The notes beneath the pieces were generated by a model. It saw only the letters and a program-made list of their open reading frames with translations. It was not told where the DNA came from and ran no database searches. From NCBI RefSeq assembly GCF_019930585.1, contig NZ_CP082839.1, positions 2,848,001 through 2,912,000 on the forward strand: a stretch of 64,000 nucleotides of DNA, given 5' to 3'. Shown here piece by piece: positions 28,455 through 37,233 of this stretch (position 1 is its first letter; every line of letters begins with the position of its first letter). Origin of the DNA: Sphingomonas nostoxanthinifaciens (GTDB lineage: Bacteria; Pseudomonadota; Alphaproteobacteria; Sphingomonadales; Sphingomonadaceae). A program made the position numbers and the translations under genes.

Positions 28455-29174
28455 ATGGCCGACATCCATCTGCTCAACAATGTTGACCACGCCGATCTGC
28501 GGGTGGTGACGACCCGCGGCGCGCGCTGGGGTGACGCGATCAACCAGGTGCCGGTCATGCCGACCGAATTCGCGTCGGCGCAGCGCGATTTCCCGATCCT
28601 GTTCCGCCGGGGTGCCGACGGACAATTCGTGGCGCTGGCGATCCTCGGGCTGGACCGCGACGAAAACCTGTTCCTCGACGGTGACCGCTGGACCTCGCGC
28701 TACATCCCAGCCCTGCTCGCGCGCGGCCCCTTCTCGATCGGATTGCAACAGCGGGATGACGGGACGCGCGAGCCGATGATCCATGTCGACCGCGACGATC
28801 CCCGCGTCGGCACCCAAGTTGGCGAGCGCCTTTTCCGCGAGCATGGCGGCAACAGCTTCTATCTCGATCAGGTCGCGGAGGTGCTGCGCGCGCTCCATGC
28901 TGGCCACGCGGCGCAGGCGCCGATGTTCGCCGCCTTCGCGGAAGCGGGACTGCTGGAGCCCGCGCGGATCGAGCTGACGCTCAACGATACGCTGCGTTAC
29001 GACCTCGCCGATTTTCAGACGATCGGGCTGGATGCGCTACACGGACTGCGCGGAGCGGCTCTGGACCGCCTGCACGAACGCGGCTTCCTCGCCGCCGCGA
29101 TTCACGTCGCATCCTCGCTCGGCAATTTCGAACGGCTGATCGCGCTTAAGAATCAGCAGCGCGCGGGCGCCTGA
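28455..29174 (+). CDS. SapC family protein
   Basis: A 239-residue protein of the SapC family (PF07277), named after a Campylobacter S-layer gene-cluster product but of unproven function. Typical features are an early LNNVDHADLRV, QVPVMPTEFASAQRDFPILFRR (about residues 33-54), LAILGLDRDENLFLDGDRW (about 61-79), RYIPALLARGPFSIG, and a late LHGLRG/ERGFLAAAIHVASSLGNFERLIALK. It has no signal peptide. The ATG at 28455 begins the conserved domain; the long open frame upstream is a shadow of the receptor gene. The cupin_8 gene starts two bases after its stop. In sphingomonads and caulobacters SapC recurs beside TonB receptors, halogenases and cupin-like proteins. Confidence 0.9.
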   Translation: MADIHLLNNVDHADLRVVTTRGARWGDAINQVPVMPTEFASAQRDFPILFRRGADGQFVALAILGLDRDENLFLDGDRWTSRYIPALLARGPFSIGLQQRDDGTREPMIHVDRDDPRVGTQVGERLFREHGGNSFYLDQVAEVLRALHAGHAAQAPMFAAFAEAGLLEPARIELTLNDTLRYDLADFQTIGLDALHGLRGAALDRLHERGFLAAAIHVASSLGNFERLIALKNQQRAGA

Positions 29175-29176
29175 CG

Positions 29177-30199
29177 ATGCCGCGCGCCGTCCGTACGCTG
29201 GATGCGGCCGAGCATGCCGCGATCGGCGACGACGCCTTGCTCACCGCATCCGAGCCGCTGGTGGTAAAGGGGCTCGCGCGCGATTGGCCGCTTGTGCGGC
29301 GCGGGCTGGAGTCCGCCGGCGCAGCGCTCGATTATGTTCAGCAGTTCGACGCCGGACGGCCGGTCACCGCTTATATCGCCGATCCGGCAACCGGGGGCCG
29401 TTTCACCTACAATGCCGACCTGACCGCGATGGGCTTCAAACGCGAGCGGGCGGTGCTCGCCGACTGTCTCGACCGTTTGCGCGAGGCGGGCGACGATCCC
29501 ACCGCCCAACACCTTTATATCGGCTCGACCGACATCGACAGCCACCTGCCCGGCTTCGCCCCCGAAAACCCGCTTCCCCTGACCAGCCCGCTGCTCGACG
29601 CGCACCCGCCGCTGGCCAGCATCTGGATCGGCAACCGCTCGATCGCGCCGGCACATTGGGACATGTCGAACAACATCGCGGTCTGCGCAGTCGGGCGACG
29701 GCGCTTCACGCTGTTCCCGCCCGATCAGGCGGCAAACCTCTATCCCGGCCCGCTCGAGCCGACGCCGGCAGGCCAGGTGGTCAGCATGGTCGATTTCGAC
29801 GCGCCCGATTTCACGCGCCACCCTGGCTTCCGCATCGCGTTGGCCGCCGCACAGGTGGCCGAACTGGAGCCGGGCGACGTGCTCGTCTACCCGGCTTTGT
29901 GGTGGCATCAGGTCGAGGCGCTCGATCCCGTCAACATGCTCGTCAATTATTGGTGGAACGCAGCGGGCGACTTCATGGATTCGCCGATGGTGACGATCCT
30001 CCACGGCTTCCTGTCGCTGCGCGATCGACCGTTGGCCGAGAAGCAGGCGTGGCGGGCGCTGTTCGATTATTACCTGTTCGGCCCGGCCGAGGCAGCCGCG
30101 GCGCACCTTCCCGATCATGCGCGCGGGCCGCTGGCGCCGCTCGATCCCGCCATAGCGCGCCGGCTGCGGGCGCAGGTTTCGGCGCGGCTGCAGCGCTAG
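29177..30199 (+). CDS. Cupin_8 / JmjC-like Fe(II) oxygenase candidate
   Basis: A 340-residue cupin-like protein. APAHWDMSNN gives the HxD metal pair (His160, Asp162), and VYPALWWHQVEAL gives the distal His (His244), the facial triad of 2-oxoglutarate/Fe(II) hydroxylases in the FIH/JmjC group. GRRRFTLFPPDQAANLYPGP (about residues 173-192) is the usual strand after the triad in this family. It is probably cytosolic and could hydroxylate a protein, peptide or small molecule; the substrate is unknown. It starts two bases after sapC, so the two form an operon with the receptor. Its last four bases overlap the convergent GH8 gene. Confidence 0.88.
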   Translation: MPRAVRTLDAAEHAAIGDDALLTASEPLVVKGLARDWPLVRRGLESAGAALDYVQQFDAGRPVTAYIADPATGGRFTYNADLTAMGFKRERAVLADCLDRLREAGDDPTAQHLYIGSTDIDSHLPGFAPENPLPLTSPLLDAHPPLASIWIGNRSIAPAHWDMSNNIAVCAVGRRRFTLFPPDQAANLYPGPLEPTPAGQVVSMVDFDAPDFTRHPGFRIALAAAQVAELEPGDVLVYPALWWHQVEALDPVNMLVNYWWNAAGDFMDSPMVTILHGFLSLRDRPLAEKQAWRALFDYYLFGPAEAAAAHLPDHARGPLAPLDPAIARRLRAQVSARLQR

Positions 30200-31617
30200 G
30201 CGGCGGGGCCGTCGATGATGCGGAATGCGCCGGCGCAATGCATCATGCTCATCAGGTACAGCATGCCGTCGAAGTAACGCTGCTCGCCCGACGGCACCGG
30301 CGTGTCCCACAATTCCTGCAGAAACGCTTTCGAGACATTGCCCGGCGTGGCCGCGAGCCCGCCCACCGCCGCCGCCGCGACCATTCCGGTCGAATGGCGC
30401 CGCGACAGCGGCTTGCCGTCCAGCGTGTAGCGGTCGGCAAAGCCGTGAATGCCCTGCCCGTAGAGGAAGGACTGGACGCGACCGCTCAGCATCGGCTCCC
30501 GCGCATCCTTGCCCCACCAGCCATAATCGACCGACCAGTTGCTGACGGTGCGCCAGCTGTCATAGCCGAACTGGCTCGGGCCGCCGCTCCAGTCGGTTGC
30601 GGGCGTCAGGTCGAAATTGCTGCGATCGGGCGCGAGCCCGGTCTCCGGCCCGGTCACGCGCGCGAACAGATCGCGGCTTACCTCCGCCGCGCGCGCCCAG
30701 AAGGCGCGGTCCTCGATCGGCCCCCACCGCGCCCATAATTCGTAGAAAGCGGGCAGATGGTAGGAGGCGTCGGTGCCGGTGAGCGCCGTTTCCGGCACGA
30801 AGCGGATCATCGCATGCGCCTCGTCGACCATCGGGCCGACCGTCACCGCCCGCGGCGCGCCTGCCGGCCGCCGGGACGGCCACGGCATACCGCCCTTGAC
30901 CGCTTCGGCCTCCGCCGCGCGGTTGTTCAAGCTCGGCCACGGCGTGGCGGGCTCGACGAACGGCGCATCGCCGGGATGGATGCGGAACGGTGGCGTGCCG
31001 GTGCGCAGCGGATGATGGCGCATCCCGCGCAGGATGCGGTCCGCCTCCGCCCGATAATCGTAGATGCCCTGGCCGTTGCCCCAGCGGCGCCCGGCAAAAT
31101 ACAGCGCCATCACGAAATATTCCTCGCCGTCGGGGGCGGCGCTGGTCGAGCGCGGCGTGCCGTCGGTATTCATCGACCATGCAAAATAGCCGACCGACGG
31201 ATCGGCCGGATCGGTCACCAGCATGTAGGTCTTCGCCCAGTTCCACAGTGCGTCGAACTCGCGCTTGTGGCCGAGCTGGACGGCGATCATCATCCCGTAG
31301 CTCATGCCTTCGGTGCGCGCGTCGTTGTTGGCCCAGTCGGTGACGTAGGCGAGCGGTCCGTTCTGGTTGGCGCCGGTTTCGAAATAGACACGCTGTTCCT
31401 GGCCGTCGCCGTGGAACAGCTGGCGGAAGGCGGCGTCGATCCTGGCGCGGCTCTCGGCCGGGCTCCGTCCGAGTTGTTCGGCGAAGAGATCGCGATAGCG
31501 GCCGGTGCGGTAAGCACCGAGGCCATCATTGGACGCGCCCCGAGCTGCTGGCGGCGCTGCTGCAGCGCCTCCGGCCAATGCGGTGGCCAGCACGATAGCA
31601 GTCAGTCCAAGGCGCAT
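30196..31617 (-). CDS. Secreted GH8 glycoside hydrolase, Rex-like exo-oligoxylanase
   Basis: A 473-residue enzyme with a signal peptide (MRLGLTAIVLATALAGGAAA) and a GH8 fold. It resembles the Bacillus halodurans reducing-end xylose-releasing exo-oligoxylanase: YRDLFAEQLG, the general acid in NDARTEGMSYGMM (Glu103), GYFAWSMNTDGT, APDGEEYFVMALYFA and YHLPAFYELWARWG, then YDSWRTVSN (Asp351, candidate base), and a closing YFDGMLYLMSMMHCAGAF. About 50 extra residues (about 205-260) separate the second and third blocks. Predicted role: trimming xylo-oligosaccharides from the reducing end, in the periplasm. GGAGAGGATC precedes the ATG at 31617. It converges with the cupin_8 gene. Confidence 0.9.
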   Translation of the reverse strand: MRLGLTAIVLATALAGGAAAAPPAARGASNDGLGAYRTGRYRDLFAEQLGRSPAESRARIDAAFRQLFHGDGQEQRVYFETGANQNGPLAYVTDWANNDARTEGMSYGMMIAVQLGHKREFDALWNWAKTYMLVTDPADPSVGYFAWSMNTDGTPRSTSAAPDGEEYFVMALYFAGRRWGNGQGIYDYRAEADRILRGMRHHPLRTGTPPFRIHPGDAPFVEPATPWPSLNNRAAEAEAVKGGMPWPSRRPAGAPRAVTVGPMVDEAHAMIRFVPETALTGTDASYHLPAFYELWARWGPIEDRAFWARAAEVSRDLFARVTGPETGLAPDRSNFDLTPATDWSGGPSQFGYDSWRTVSNWSVDYGWWGKDAREPMLSGRVQSFLYGQGIHGFADRYTLDGKPLSRRHSTGMVAAAAVGGLAATPGNVSKAFLQELWDTPVPSGEQRYFDGMLYLMSMMHCAGAFRIIDGPAA

Positions 31618-31653
31618 GGCCGATCCTCTCCCCGTTTCTCGTTCTGGTTCGTC

Positions 31654-33078
31654 TTACGCCTTGCGCGGCCCGCGCAGGAAGTCGCGGATGCGTCCCAGCA
31701 CCGTGCCGGTCTGGTCCAGCGGCTCGCACATCCGCGCAGCGGTGTCGCGATCGATCAAAGCGAGGCCACGCTGCACCGAGCGCTCGATCGCCGCGCTCAG
31801 CCGGCGATCCTCGGCCAGCAGCTTCTCCAGCGCGCTGCGCGGCAATTCGAGCACCTCACCGGAGGTGAGCGCGATTGCCGAGACGGCACGGGGCTCGCCG
31901 CTCATCATGCTGATCTCGCCGAGATATTCGCCCGGCCCTATGCGACCGAAAGCGACATGACCGCCATCGGCATCGCCCCCGAGCTCGAAGATGCCGGCGC
32001 GAACGACGTAGAGCGATCGCCCAATGCTGCCTTGCTCGAACAAGGTATCGCCGGGAAGGAGGCTGTGGCTGGTCAGATGGCCCGCCAGTTCGCCAAGCTG
32101 CGCCGGGCTGAGCGATTCGAACAGGACGAGGCTGCCGAGCAGGCCTTCGCGCGGCATGTCCTCGCCCAGCACGCCGGCGTGGCGGAAGAAGCGCCGGACC
32201 TGCCGCAGCAACTGGCTCCGCGCCGAACTCAGTCCGGGCGTGGTCGCCACGAAATAGTTGACGGCGAAGGTCGTGGTGCGTGCGCCGACATGCTTGATGA
32301 CGATACTCGGCGCAGGCGTAGCGAGTACCGCGGGGCTCAGCATCAGCGCCTGCCGGATAAGCTCCATCAGCCGTTCCGACGGGGCGGTCGAGATGGTGGG
32401 TATCTCGGCCGAGGCGGCGCGGCGCTGCGTCGGCACGCTGCGGTTCACGATCTGGCTGCGCGCGACGACGCTGTTGGGCATCGTGGCGACATCCTCGCCG
32501 TCGGTCTGGACGCGGATCGACCGCCAGTTCATCTCGACGACCACACCCTCGACCTCGCTGCCGATCGAGATGCGGTCACCGATATGGAACGGCTGCTCCA
32601 GCCCGACCGCGATGCCCGCGAACAGATCGGCCAGCGTATTCTGCAGCGCAAGGCCGAGCACGATCGCGATCACCCCCGACGTGGCGACCAGTCCCTTGAT
32701 CGGCAGATCGAGGATCGAGTTCAGGATGAAGAGCGCCGCGGTCAGATAGATTGCGCCCGCCACCAGATCGGAGAACAGCCGCGCCTGCCGCGAGCGCGCA
32801 TCGTGACCCAGCGCGAGGACGGTCATGGTCGCGAGCACGCGAGCGCCGATCAGCCACCAGACGACCGCCAGCATGCGCAACCACGCCCCACCAGGGGACG
32901 TCGCGAGCTGCGTGCCCGTCGGCAGGGCGCTGGTCCCGAAGGCCAGCAGGCAGCCCTCGATCACCGCCAGCAGCAGCAATTCGCACACCAGCTTGGTCGC
33001 GATCGAGCGCGATCGGATGAAGAAGACGCTCACCAACGTGAGCGCGAGCAGCAGAGGTGGCACGAAGGAGACGATCAT
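31654..33078 (-). CDS. MscS-type channel with cyclic nucleotide-binding domain
   Basis: A 474-residue membrane protein. About four hydrophobic helices fill residues 1-150, ending in the pore-lining and beta-domain region GVIAIVLGLALQNTLADLFAG and EQPFHIGDRISIG, the core of small-conductance mechanosensitive channels. The C-terminal part (about residues 325-440) is a cyclic nucleotide-monophosphate domain: LLPGDTLFEQG, SLYVVRAGIFEL and the phosphate-cassette segment GEYLGEISMMSGEPRAVSAIAL. This is the bCNG layout, with nucleotide rather than membrane tension as likely gate. The ATG at 33078 has only a weak ribosome binding site. It is upstream of and codirectional with the GH8 gene, 36 bases apart. 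Confidence 0.93.
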   Translation of the reverse strand: MIVSFVPPLLLALTLVSVFFIRSRSIATKLVCELLLLAVIEGCLLAFGTSALPTGTQLATSPGGAWLRMLAVVWWLIGARVLATMTVLALGHDARSRQARLFSDLVAGAIYLTAALFILNSILDLPIKGLVATSGVIAIVLGLALQNTLADLFAGIAVGLEQPFHIGDRISIGSEVEGVVVEMNWRSIRVQTDGEDVATMPNSVVARSQIVNRSVPTQRRAASAEIPTISTAPSERLMELIRQALMLSPAVLATPAPSIVIKHVGARTTTFAVNYFVATTPGLSSARSQLLRQVRRFFRHAGVLGEDMPREGLLGSLVLFESLSPAQLGELAGHLTSHSLLPGDTLFEQGSIGRSLYVVRAGIFELGGDADGGHVAFGRIGPGEYLGEISMMSGEPRAVSAIALTSGEVLELPRSALEKLLAEDRRLSAAIERSVQRGLALIDRDTAARMCEPLDQTGTVLGRIRDFLRGPRKA

Positions 33079-33151
33079 CGCGCTGTTCCCGCTGCATGAG
33101 CATGCATGGCGTCGTTATGGTGCAGCCCGCGCGTCGCGCCAGCAGCCGGCT

Positions 33152-33652
33152 TCACCGTGGCGCGGCTGCGTCCCCGGTCGGCTGCTGGGGCAGCTTGGTG
33201 CCCAGCAGCACCAGCCGCGGGCCGGTGATGCCGAACCAGTGCGGCGTGCCGGCGGGAATCAGGAAGACGTCGCCGGGCTTCAGCATCCGGGTGGTGCCGC
33301 CCTCGATGCGGCTACCCTCGACGAGGCCGGGCTTGACCAAGTGCGCATCGGCGAGCGTGCCGCCCGAAACGAGCGTGCCCTCCCCATCCAGCACGGTGGA
33401 ATATTCCGCCTCGGCGGGATGGATGGCGGGGTGACCCGGCGCCTTCCAGATCTCGATCGCGGCGACCGCCTCGCCGCCGCGCACCAGCGGTCTCCAGGCA
33501 AAGCCCTGCCCCGGCTTCATCGACTGATCCAATAAAGCGATCGTCGCCTTTGCGTCGGCAGCGGCGGCAAAGCCCGTCGGATCGGCCGCCAACGTCGCGG
33601 CGCAGGGCAGCATCGCCATCGCCGCACCGATAAACCGTAGGTATCCGATCAA
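33152..33652 (-). CDS. Secreted cupin domain protein
   Basis: A cupin-fold protein of 166 residues. Cupin motif 1 is spread over HPAIHPAEAEYSTVLDGEGTLVSGG and motif 2 is LKPGDVFLIPAGTPHWFGITG. I start it at a TTG at 33652 preceded by GGGGAGAG, which gives a signal peptide with hydrophobic core IGAAMAMLPCAATLAA. The open frame reaches 33727, but the extra 25 residues are basic and Cys-rich and would mask the signal peptide. A metal-bound periplasmic enzyme or sensor is likely; no function can be given. It lies 73 bases upstream of the channel gene. Confidence 0.75.
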   Translation of the reverse strand: MIGYLRFIGAAMAMLPCAATLAADPTGFAAAADAKATIALLDQSMKPGQGFAWRPLVRGGEAVAAIEIWKAPGHPAIHPAEAEYSTVLDGEGTLVSGGTLADAHLVKPGLVEGSRIEGGTTRMLKPGDVFLIPAGTPHWFGITGPRLVLLGTKLPQQPTGDAAAPR

Positions 33653-34091
33653 GATTCTCTCCCCTGGGCAACGATGTGCGCATCCCGCACCCGTGCCATT
33701 CTTCTCTGAGGAGCGCTCCGCCGGCAATGTGTCCAGTATCCCCGGCGGAGCGCCGCCTACGACTCACCGCAGACGGGTATGACTACCACGGGCGGAGCCT
33801 AAGCTACACGCCTCGCCGTCGAGGGGAGCGACGGCAAGACAACGAGGCCAGATCACTCAGGGGAACAAGTGCTGCCTCAATGACGTAGTTAACACAAATA
33901 CTTGATGGATGCATGGTCGCCTGGCTGAACTTCCGGCCGATTCGTCGTACTCAAGCGCATCAGGCGGAACAAATTGCTTTTGCTGCTGCGCACCATCGAT
34001 CGGCGCGGCACGGCCGGCATGACAATGGCGAGCGGGCGAAAGGGTCGATAAGGGCTCCGTCGTCACGACCGTATCTTGCCCGGAGTTGCCT
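33653..34091. promoter_or_regulatory. Divergent intergenic region, no gene
   Basis: These 439 bases lie between the divergent secreted cupin and pirin genes. The short open frames inside have no coding character. An AT-richer stretch around 33885-33915 (TAGTTAACACAAATACTTG) may hold promoters. CGGAG at 34081-34085 serves the pirin start. I see nothing else. Confidence 0.4.
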
Positions 34092-34949
34092 ATGCCGATC
34101 CGTACCGTTCTGCGCCTCCATCCCGCGCTGCGCGACGACATCGCCGATCTGGTGACGCGCCGGCCGCTCCCGAACCCACGCCTCCCGCAACTCGACCCGT
34201 TCCTATTCCTCAATCACCACGGGCCGCAGACCTACAGGCCCGCCAATCACGGTCTTCCGTTCGGCCCGCATCCCCATCGCGGGTTCGAGACGGTCACGTT
34301 CATCCTCGACGGCAGCCTCGCCCATTCCGACACCGGCGGGCATGAGAGCATCATCGAGGCGGGCGGCGTCCAGTGGATGACGGCGGGATCGGGCCTGATC
34401 CATGCCGAACTGTCGCCGGCTGCTTTCAAGCGCGACGGCGGCGCGATGGAGATCCTGCAGCTCTGGGTGAACCTGCCCGGTCGGCTGAAGATGGTCGCGC
34501 CGCGCTATACCGGCGTGCAGCGCGATCAACTACCGGTCGTGCAGCTCGACGATGGGCGCGCCTCGCTCACGCTGGTCGCCGGCCATTTCGATGGGCATGA
34601 CGGGCCAGTGCCGTCGCTCACCGGGCTGTTCATGTCGGTGGTGACGATTGTCGCCGGCGGCAAGGCCATGTTGCCGGCACCAGCGGGCCGCGCGGTCTTC
34701 CTCTACGTCGTCGCCGGCACCGTCCGCATCTCGGGCACGGCGGTCGCGCAATGGCATCTGGCCGAGCTGAGCGACCGCGAGGACGTGCAGGTCGAGGCCG
34801 ATACGGCCGCCACGTTGCTGTTCGGCCATGCCGATCCGATCGGCGAGCCGGTGGTGTCGCACGGGCCGTTCGTCATGAACAGCCGCGAGGAGATCGTCGC
34901 CGCCTATCGCGATTATCAGGCCGGCCTGTTCGAACGGCCGATCGCCTAA
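34092..34949 (+). CDS. Pirin family protein
   Basis: A 285-residue bicupin. The N-terminal pirin domain has GPHPHRGFETVTFILDG (about residues 58-74) with the metal-binding His residues 60 and 62, then HSDTGGHESIIEAGGVQWM and TAGSGLIHAELSP, which complete the site. A C-terminal domain ends with the typical FGHADPIGEPVVSHGPFVMN and AYRDYQAG. Bacterial pirins include quercetin 2,3-dioxygenases and regulators of pyruvate dehydrogenase; the role cannot be told apart here. I use the ATG at 34092, with GGAG six bases upstream. It overlaps the end of the convergent nodT gene by four bases. Confidence 0.93.
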   Translation: MPIRTVLRLHPALRDDIADLVTRRPLPNPRLPQLDPFLFLNHHGPQTYRPANHGLPFGPHPHRGFETVTFILDGSLAHSDTGGHESIIEAGGVQWMTAGSGLIHAELSPAAFKRDGGAMEILQLWVNLPGRLKMVAPRYTGVQRDQLPVVQLDDGRASLTLVAGHFDGHDGPVPSLTGLFMSVVTIVAGGKAMLPAPAGRAVFLYVVAGTVRISGTAVAQWHLAELSDREDVQVEADTAATLLFGHADPIGEPVVSHGPFVMNSREEIVAAYRDYQAGLFERPIA

Positions 34950-36352
34950 TTCTCCCAACCTCCGCCCAGCGCGAGGAACACGTCGACCTGCCGATCGATC
35001 AGCGTGGCCTTCGACTGGGCCAGGGTCGCCTCGGCGGTGGCGAGATTGGATTGCGCGGTCAGCACCTCGAGCACGCTCGTGCGGCCATAGCGGAACAGCC
35101 GATCGGCCTGCGCGGCGGCGCGATCGGCGTCGCTGCTGGCGGACTCCAACGCGCGGTCGTGGTCGATCTCGCGCGCATAGGATGACAGCGACGTCTCGGT
35201 CTGGCGCAGCGCCTCGATCACCGTGCCGTCGAATTGCGCGGAGGCGGCATCCGCGGCGGCGCCGGCCCCGGCGATGCGCGCGTGGATCGCCTTGCGATTG
35301 GGGAAGGCCCACGAGATGAGCGGGCCGGCATAGCCGCCGAAGCTCGGCCCCGTCAGGAACGAGCCGATCGTGTTGGCGAGACCGGCGGAGCCCGTCAGCG
35401 TCACGTTCGGATACAGTGCAGCGGTTTCCACCCCGATCCCGGCGGTCGCGGCGGCGAGCTGCCGCTCCGCCGCGCGAATGTCCGGCCGGCGCTTCAGCAA
35501 CGCGGCGCCATCACCGATCGGCAGCGGCTGGCGGAGCATGGGCGGCGTCGCGCATGCCTCCAGTTCGCGCGGATAGTCGGATGGCGCGCGGCCCATCAAG
35601 GCTGCGATCTGATAGAGCGACGCCTGCCGCACGGCGATGATCTCGGGCAGCCGCGCCGCGCTCTGGTCGCGCGCGGCGCGTGCGCGCGTCACGTCGAAGG
35701 CGGTGCTGCGGCCGCCTTTGAACAGTCGCGACATCGAGTTGAGCGTCCGGTCCTGTACGTCGAGCACGTGCCGCGTCGCCGCCAGCGTCACGTTGGCGGA
35801 GCAGGTATCGGCATAAGCGCGCGTCACCGCTGCGGCGACCGCCACGCGCACGCGGTCGCGCGCCGCCTGCGCCGCCTCGGCCTGATCGCTCGCCGCCTCG
35901 ATCCCGCGCTTGATCCCGCCCGCGAGATCGAGCGGATATTCGACGGTCGCGTTCAGGATCCCGCTATAGGGAAGATCGAGTGGCACGGTCAGCGTGTAGC
36001 CGCCGACGCGCGCAGCGAAGGCGGCGGCGCCGACGCTCGTCTGAACGGTCCGCCCCGCCTGGACCTGGCGGACGACGTCGCCCGCGCGCCGGAGATTGGC
36101 GTCGGCCGCACGCAGATCGGTGTTCGCGGCCAGCGCCTCACCGACATAAGCGTCGAGGCGCGGATCGTCATACAGGCGCCACCAGTGCGGTGGCAGATCG
36201 GCCTGCGCGAAGGCAGGCTCGGCACCGCTGTGAAACGGCGCATTGGCGGCGGGCGCGCGCACCATCGCGTGATCGGGCACGTGATAATTCGGGCCGGCGA
36301 CGCAGCCGGCCAGTGCCAGCGCCGGCAGCCAGGACAAGAGCGCGCGCTTCAC
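34946..36352 (-). CDS. Outer-membrane efflux lipoprotein, NodT family
   Basis: A 468-residue TolC-like channel. It starts at a GTG at 36352 (VKRALLSWLPALALAGC) with a lipobox LAGC at about residue 16, then two OEP repeats (about 60-250 and 260-460) with the usual coiled-coil composition. KRRPDIRAAERQLAAATAGIGVETAALYP is the classic second-repeat motif. The GTG start overlaps the hlyD stop by four bases (GTGA). The open frame continues through the hlyD gene, but that part is a shadow. It is the last gene of the five-gene operon and would supply the outer-membrane exit. Confidence 0.93.
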   Translation of the reverse strand: MKRALLSWLPALALAGCVAGPNYHVPDHAMVRAPAANAPFHSGAEPAFAQADLPPHWWRLYDDPRLDAYVGEALAANTDLRAADANLRRAGDVVRQVQAGRTVQTSVGAAAFAARVGGYTLTVPLDLPYSGILNATVEYPLDLAGGIKRGIEAASDQAEAAQAARDRVRVAVAAAVTRAYADTCSANVTLAATRHVLDVQDRTLNSMSRLFKGGRSTAFDVTRARAARDQSAARLPEIIAVRQASLYQIAALMGRAPSDYPRELEACATPPMLRQPLPIGDGAALLKRRPDIRAAERQLAAATAGIGVETAALYPNVTLTGSAGLANTIGSFLTGPSFGGYAGPLISWAFPNRKAIHARIAGAGAAADAASAQFDGTVIEALRQTETSLSSYAREIDHDRALESASSDADRAAAQADRLFRYGRTSVLEVLTAQSNLATAEATLAQSKATLIDRQVDVFLALGGGWEN

Positions 36353-37233
36353 CGCTGGGGTGCGCCCTGCTGGAGAATGGTGACCGTCGCGGTGCGGCCC
36401 GGAATGAGGCGCGTGCCGACCGGCAACCGATCGACCTGCACGCGTACCGGGATACGCTGCGCCAGCCGCACCCATTCGAAGGTCGGTTGCACCGCCGGCA
36501 GCAGATTGCCCGTGGTACGTGCCTGATCGTCGGCGATGCCGCCGGCGATGCTGTCGACATGGCCGTAAAGCGGGTGCGGATCGCCCATCAGGCGGATCAG
36601 CGCCCGATCGCCGACATGAATGTGGCCGAGCTTGGTTTCCTCGAAATAGCCCTCGATGCGGATACTGCGCGCATCGACCAGCGCCATCGCCTGCGCGCCG
36701 GCGGCGAGGAAGTCGCCGGGATGGAGATCGAGATTGGTCACCTTCCCGTCGACCGAGGCATGCACGGCGGTGCGCGTCAGGTTGAGCCGGGCCGTGTCGC
36801 GCGCCGCCGACGCCTGCGCCAGCTGCGCCAGCGCGGTCTCGACCTTGGCGACATTCTGTTCGTGCGTCTCGGTCGCGACGAGGTCGCCGAGCGCGATGTC
36901 GCGCCGCGCCTCCTTCCGCGCAAGGTCGAGCGTCGCGCGCGCCGCCGCGATGTTCGCATCCGCCTGCGCCAGCGCGGCGGCGAAGCGCGGGCGATCGACC
37001 ACGACAAGGAGATCGCCGCGATGGACGAACTGATTGTCGCGCACGTGCACCTCGGTCACCAGCCCGCCGACGTCGGTGGTGATCCGCACCACGTCGGCGC
37101 GGACGTGGCCGTCGCGCGTCCACGGGTCGTTCTCGTAGCGGCGCCACAGCCACAGGGCGACGAGGATCGCGCCCGCAACCAGGAGGATGGTCAGCAGCCA
37201 GCGGCCGAGCGAGGCAAGCAACGCAGTCTTCAT
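36349..37233 (-). CDS. HlyD/EmrA-type membrane fusion protein
   Basis: A 294-residue periplasmic adaptor. One N-terminal membrane helix (about residues 10-30, LLTILLVAGAILVALWLW) is followed by the first biotinyl-lipoyl half GGLVTEVHVRDNQFVHRGDLLVVVD (about 53-77), a helical hairpin, the second half TRTAVHASVDGKVTNLDLHPGDFLAAG, and a beta-barrel domain. The size matches AaeA, which works with FUSC-type AaeB. The ATG at 37233 overlaps the DUF1656 stop by four bases. Confidence 0.93.
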   Translation of the reverse strand: MKTALLASLGRWLLTILLVAGAILVALWLWRRYENDPWTRDGHVRADVVRITTDVGGLVTEVHVRDNQFVHRGDLLVVVDRPRFAAALAQADANIAAARATLDLARKEARRDIALGDLVATETHEQNVAKVETALAQLAQASAARDTARLNLTRTAVHASVDGKVTNLDLHPGDFLAAGAQAMALVDARSIRIEGYFEETKLGHIHVGDRALIRLMGDPHPLYGHVDSIAGGIADDQARTTGNLLPAVQPTFEWVRLAQRIPVRVQVDRLPVGTRLIPGRTATVTILQQGAPQR

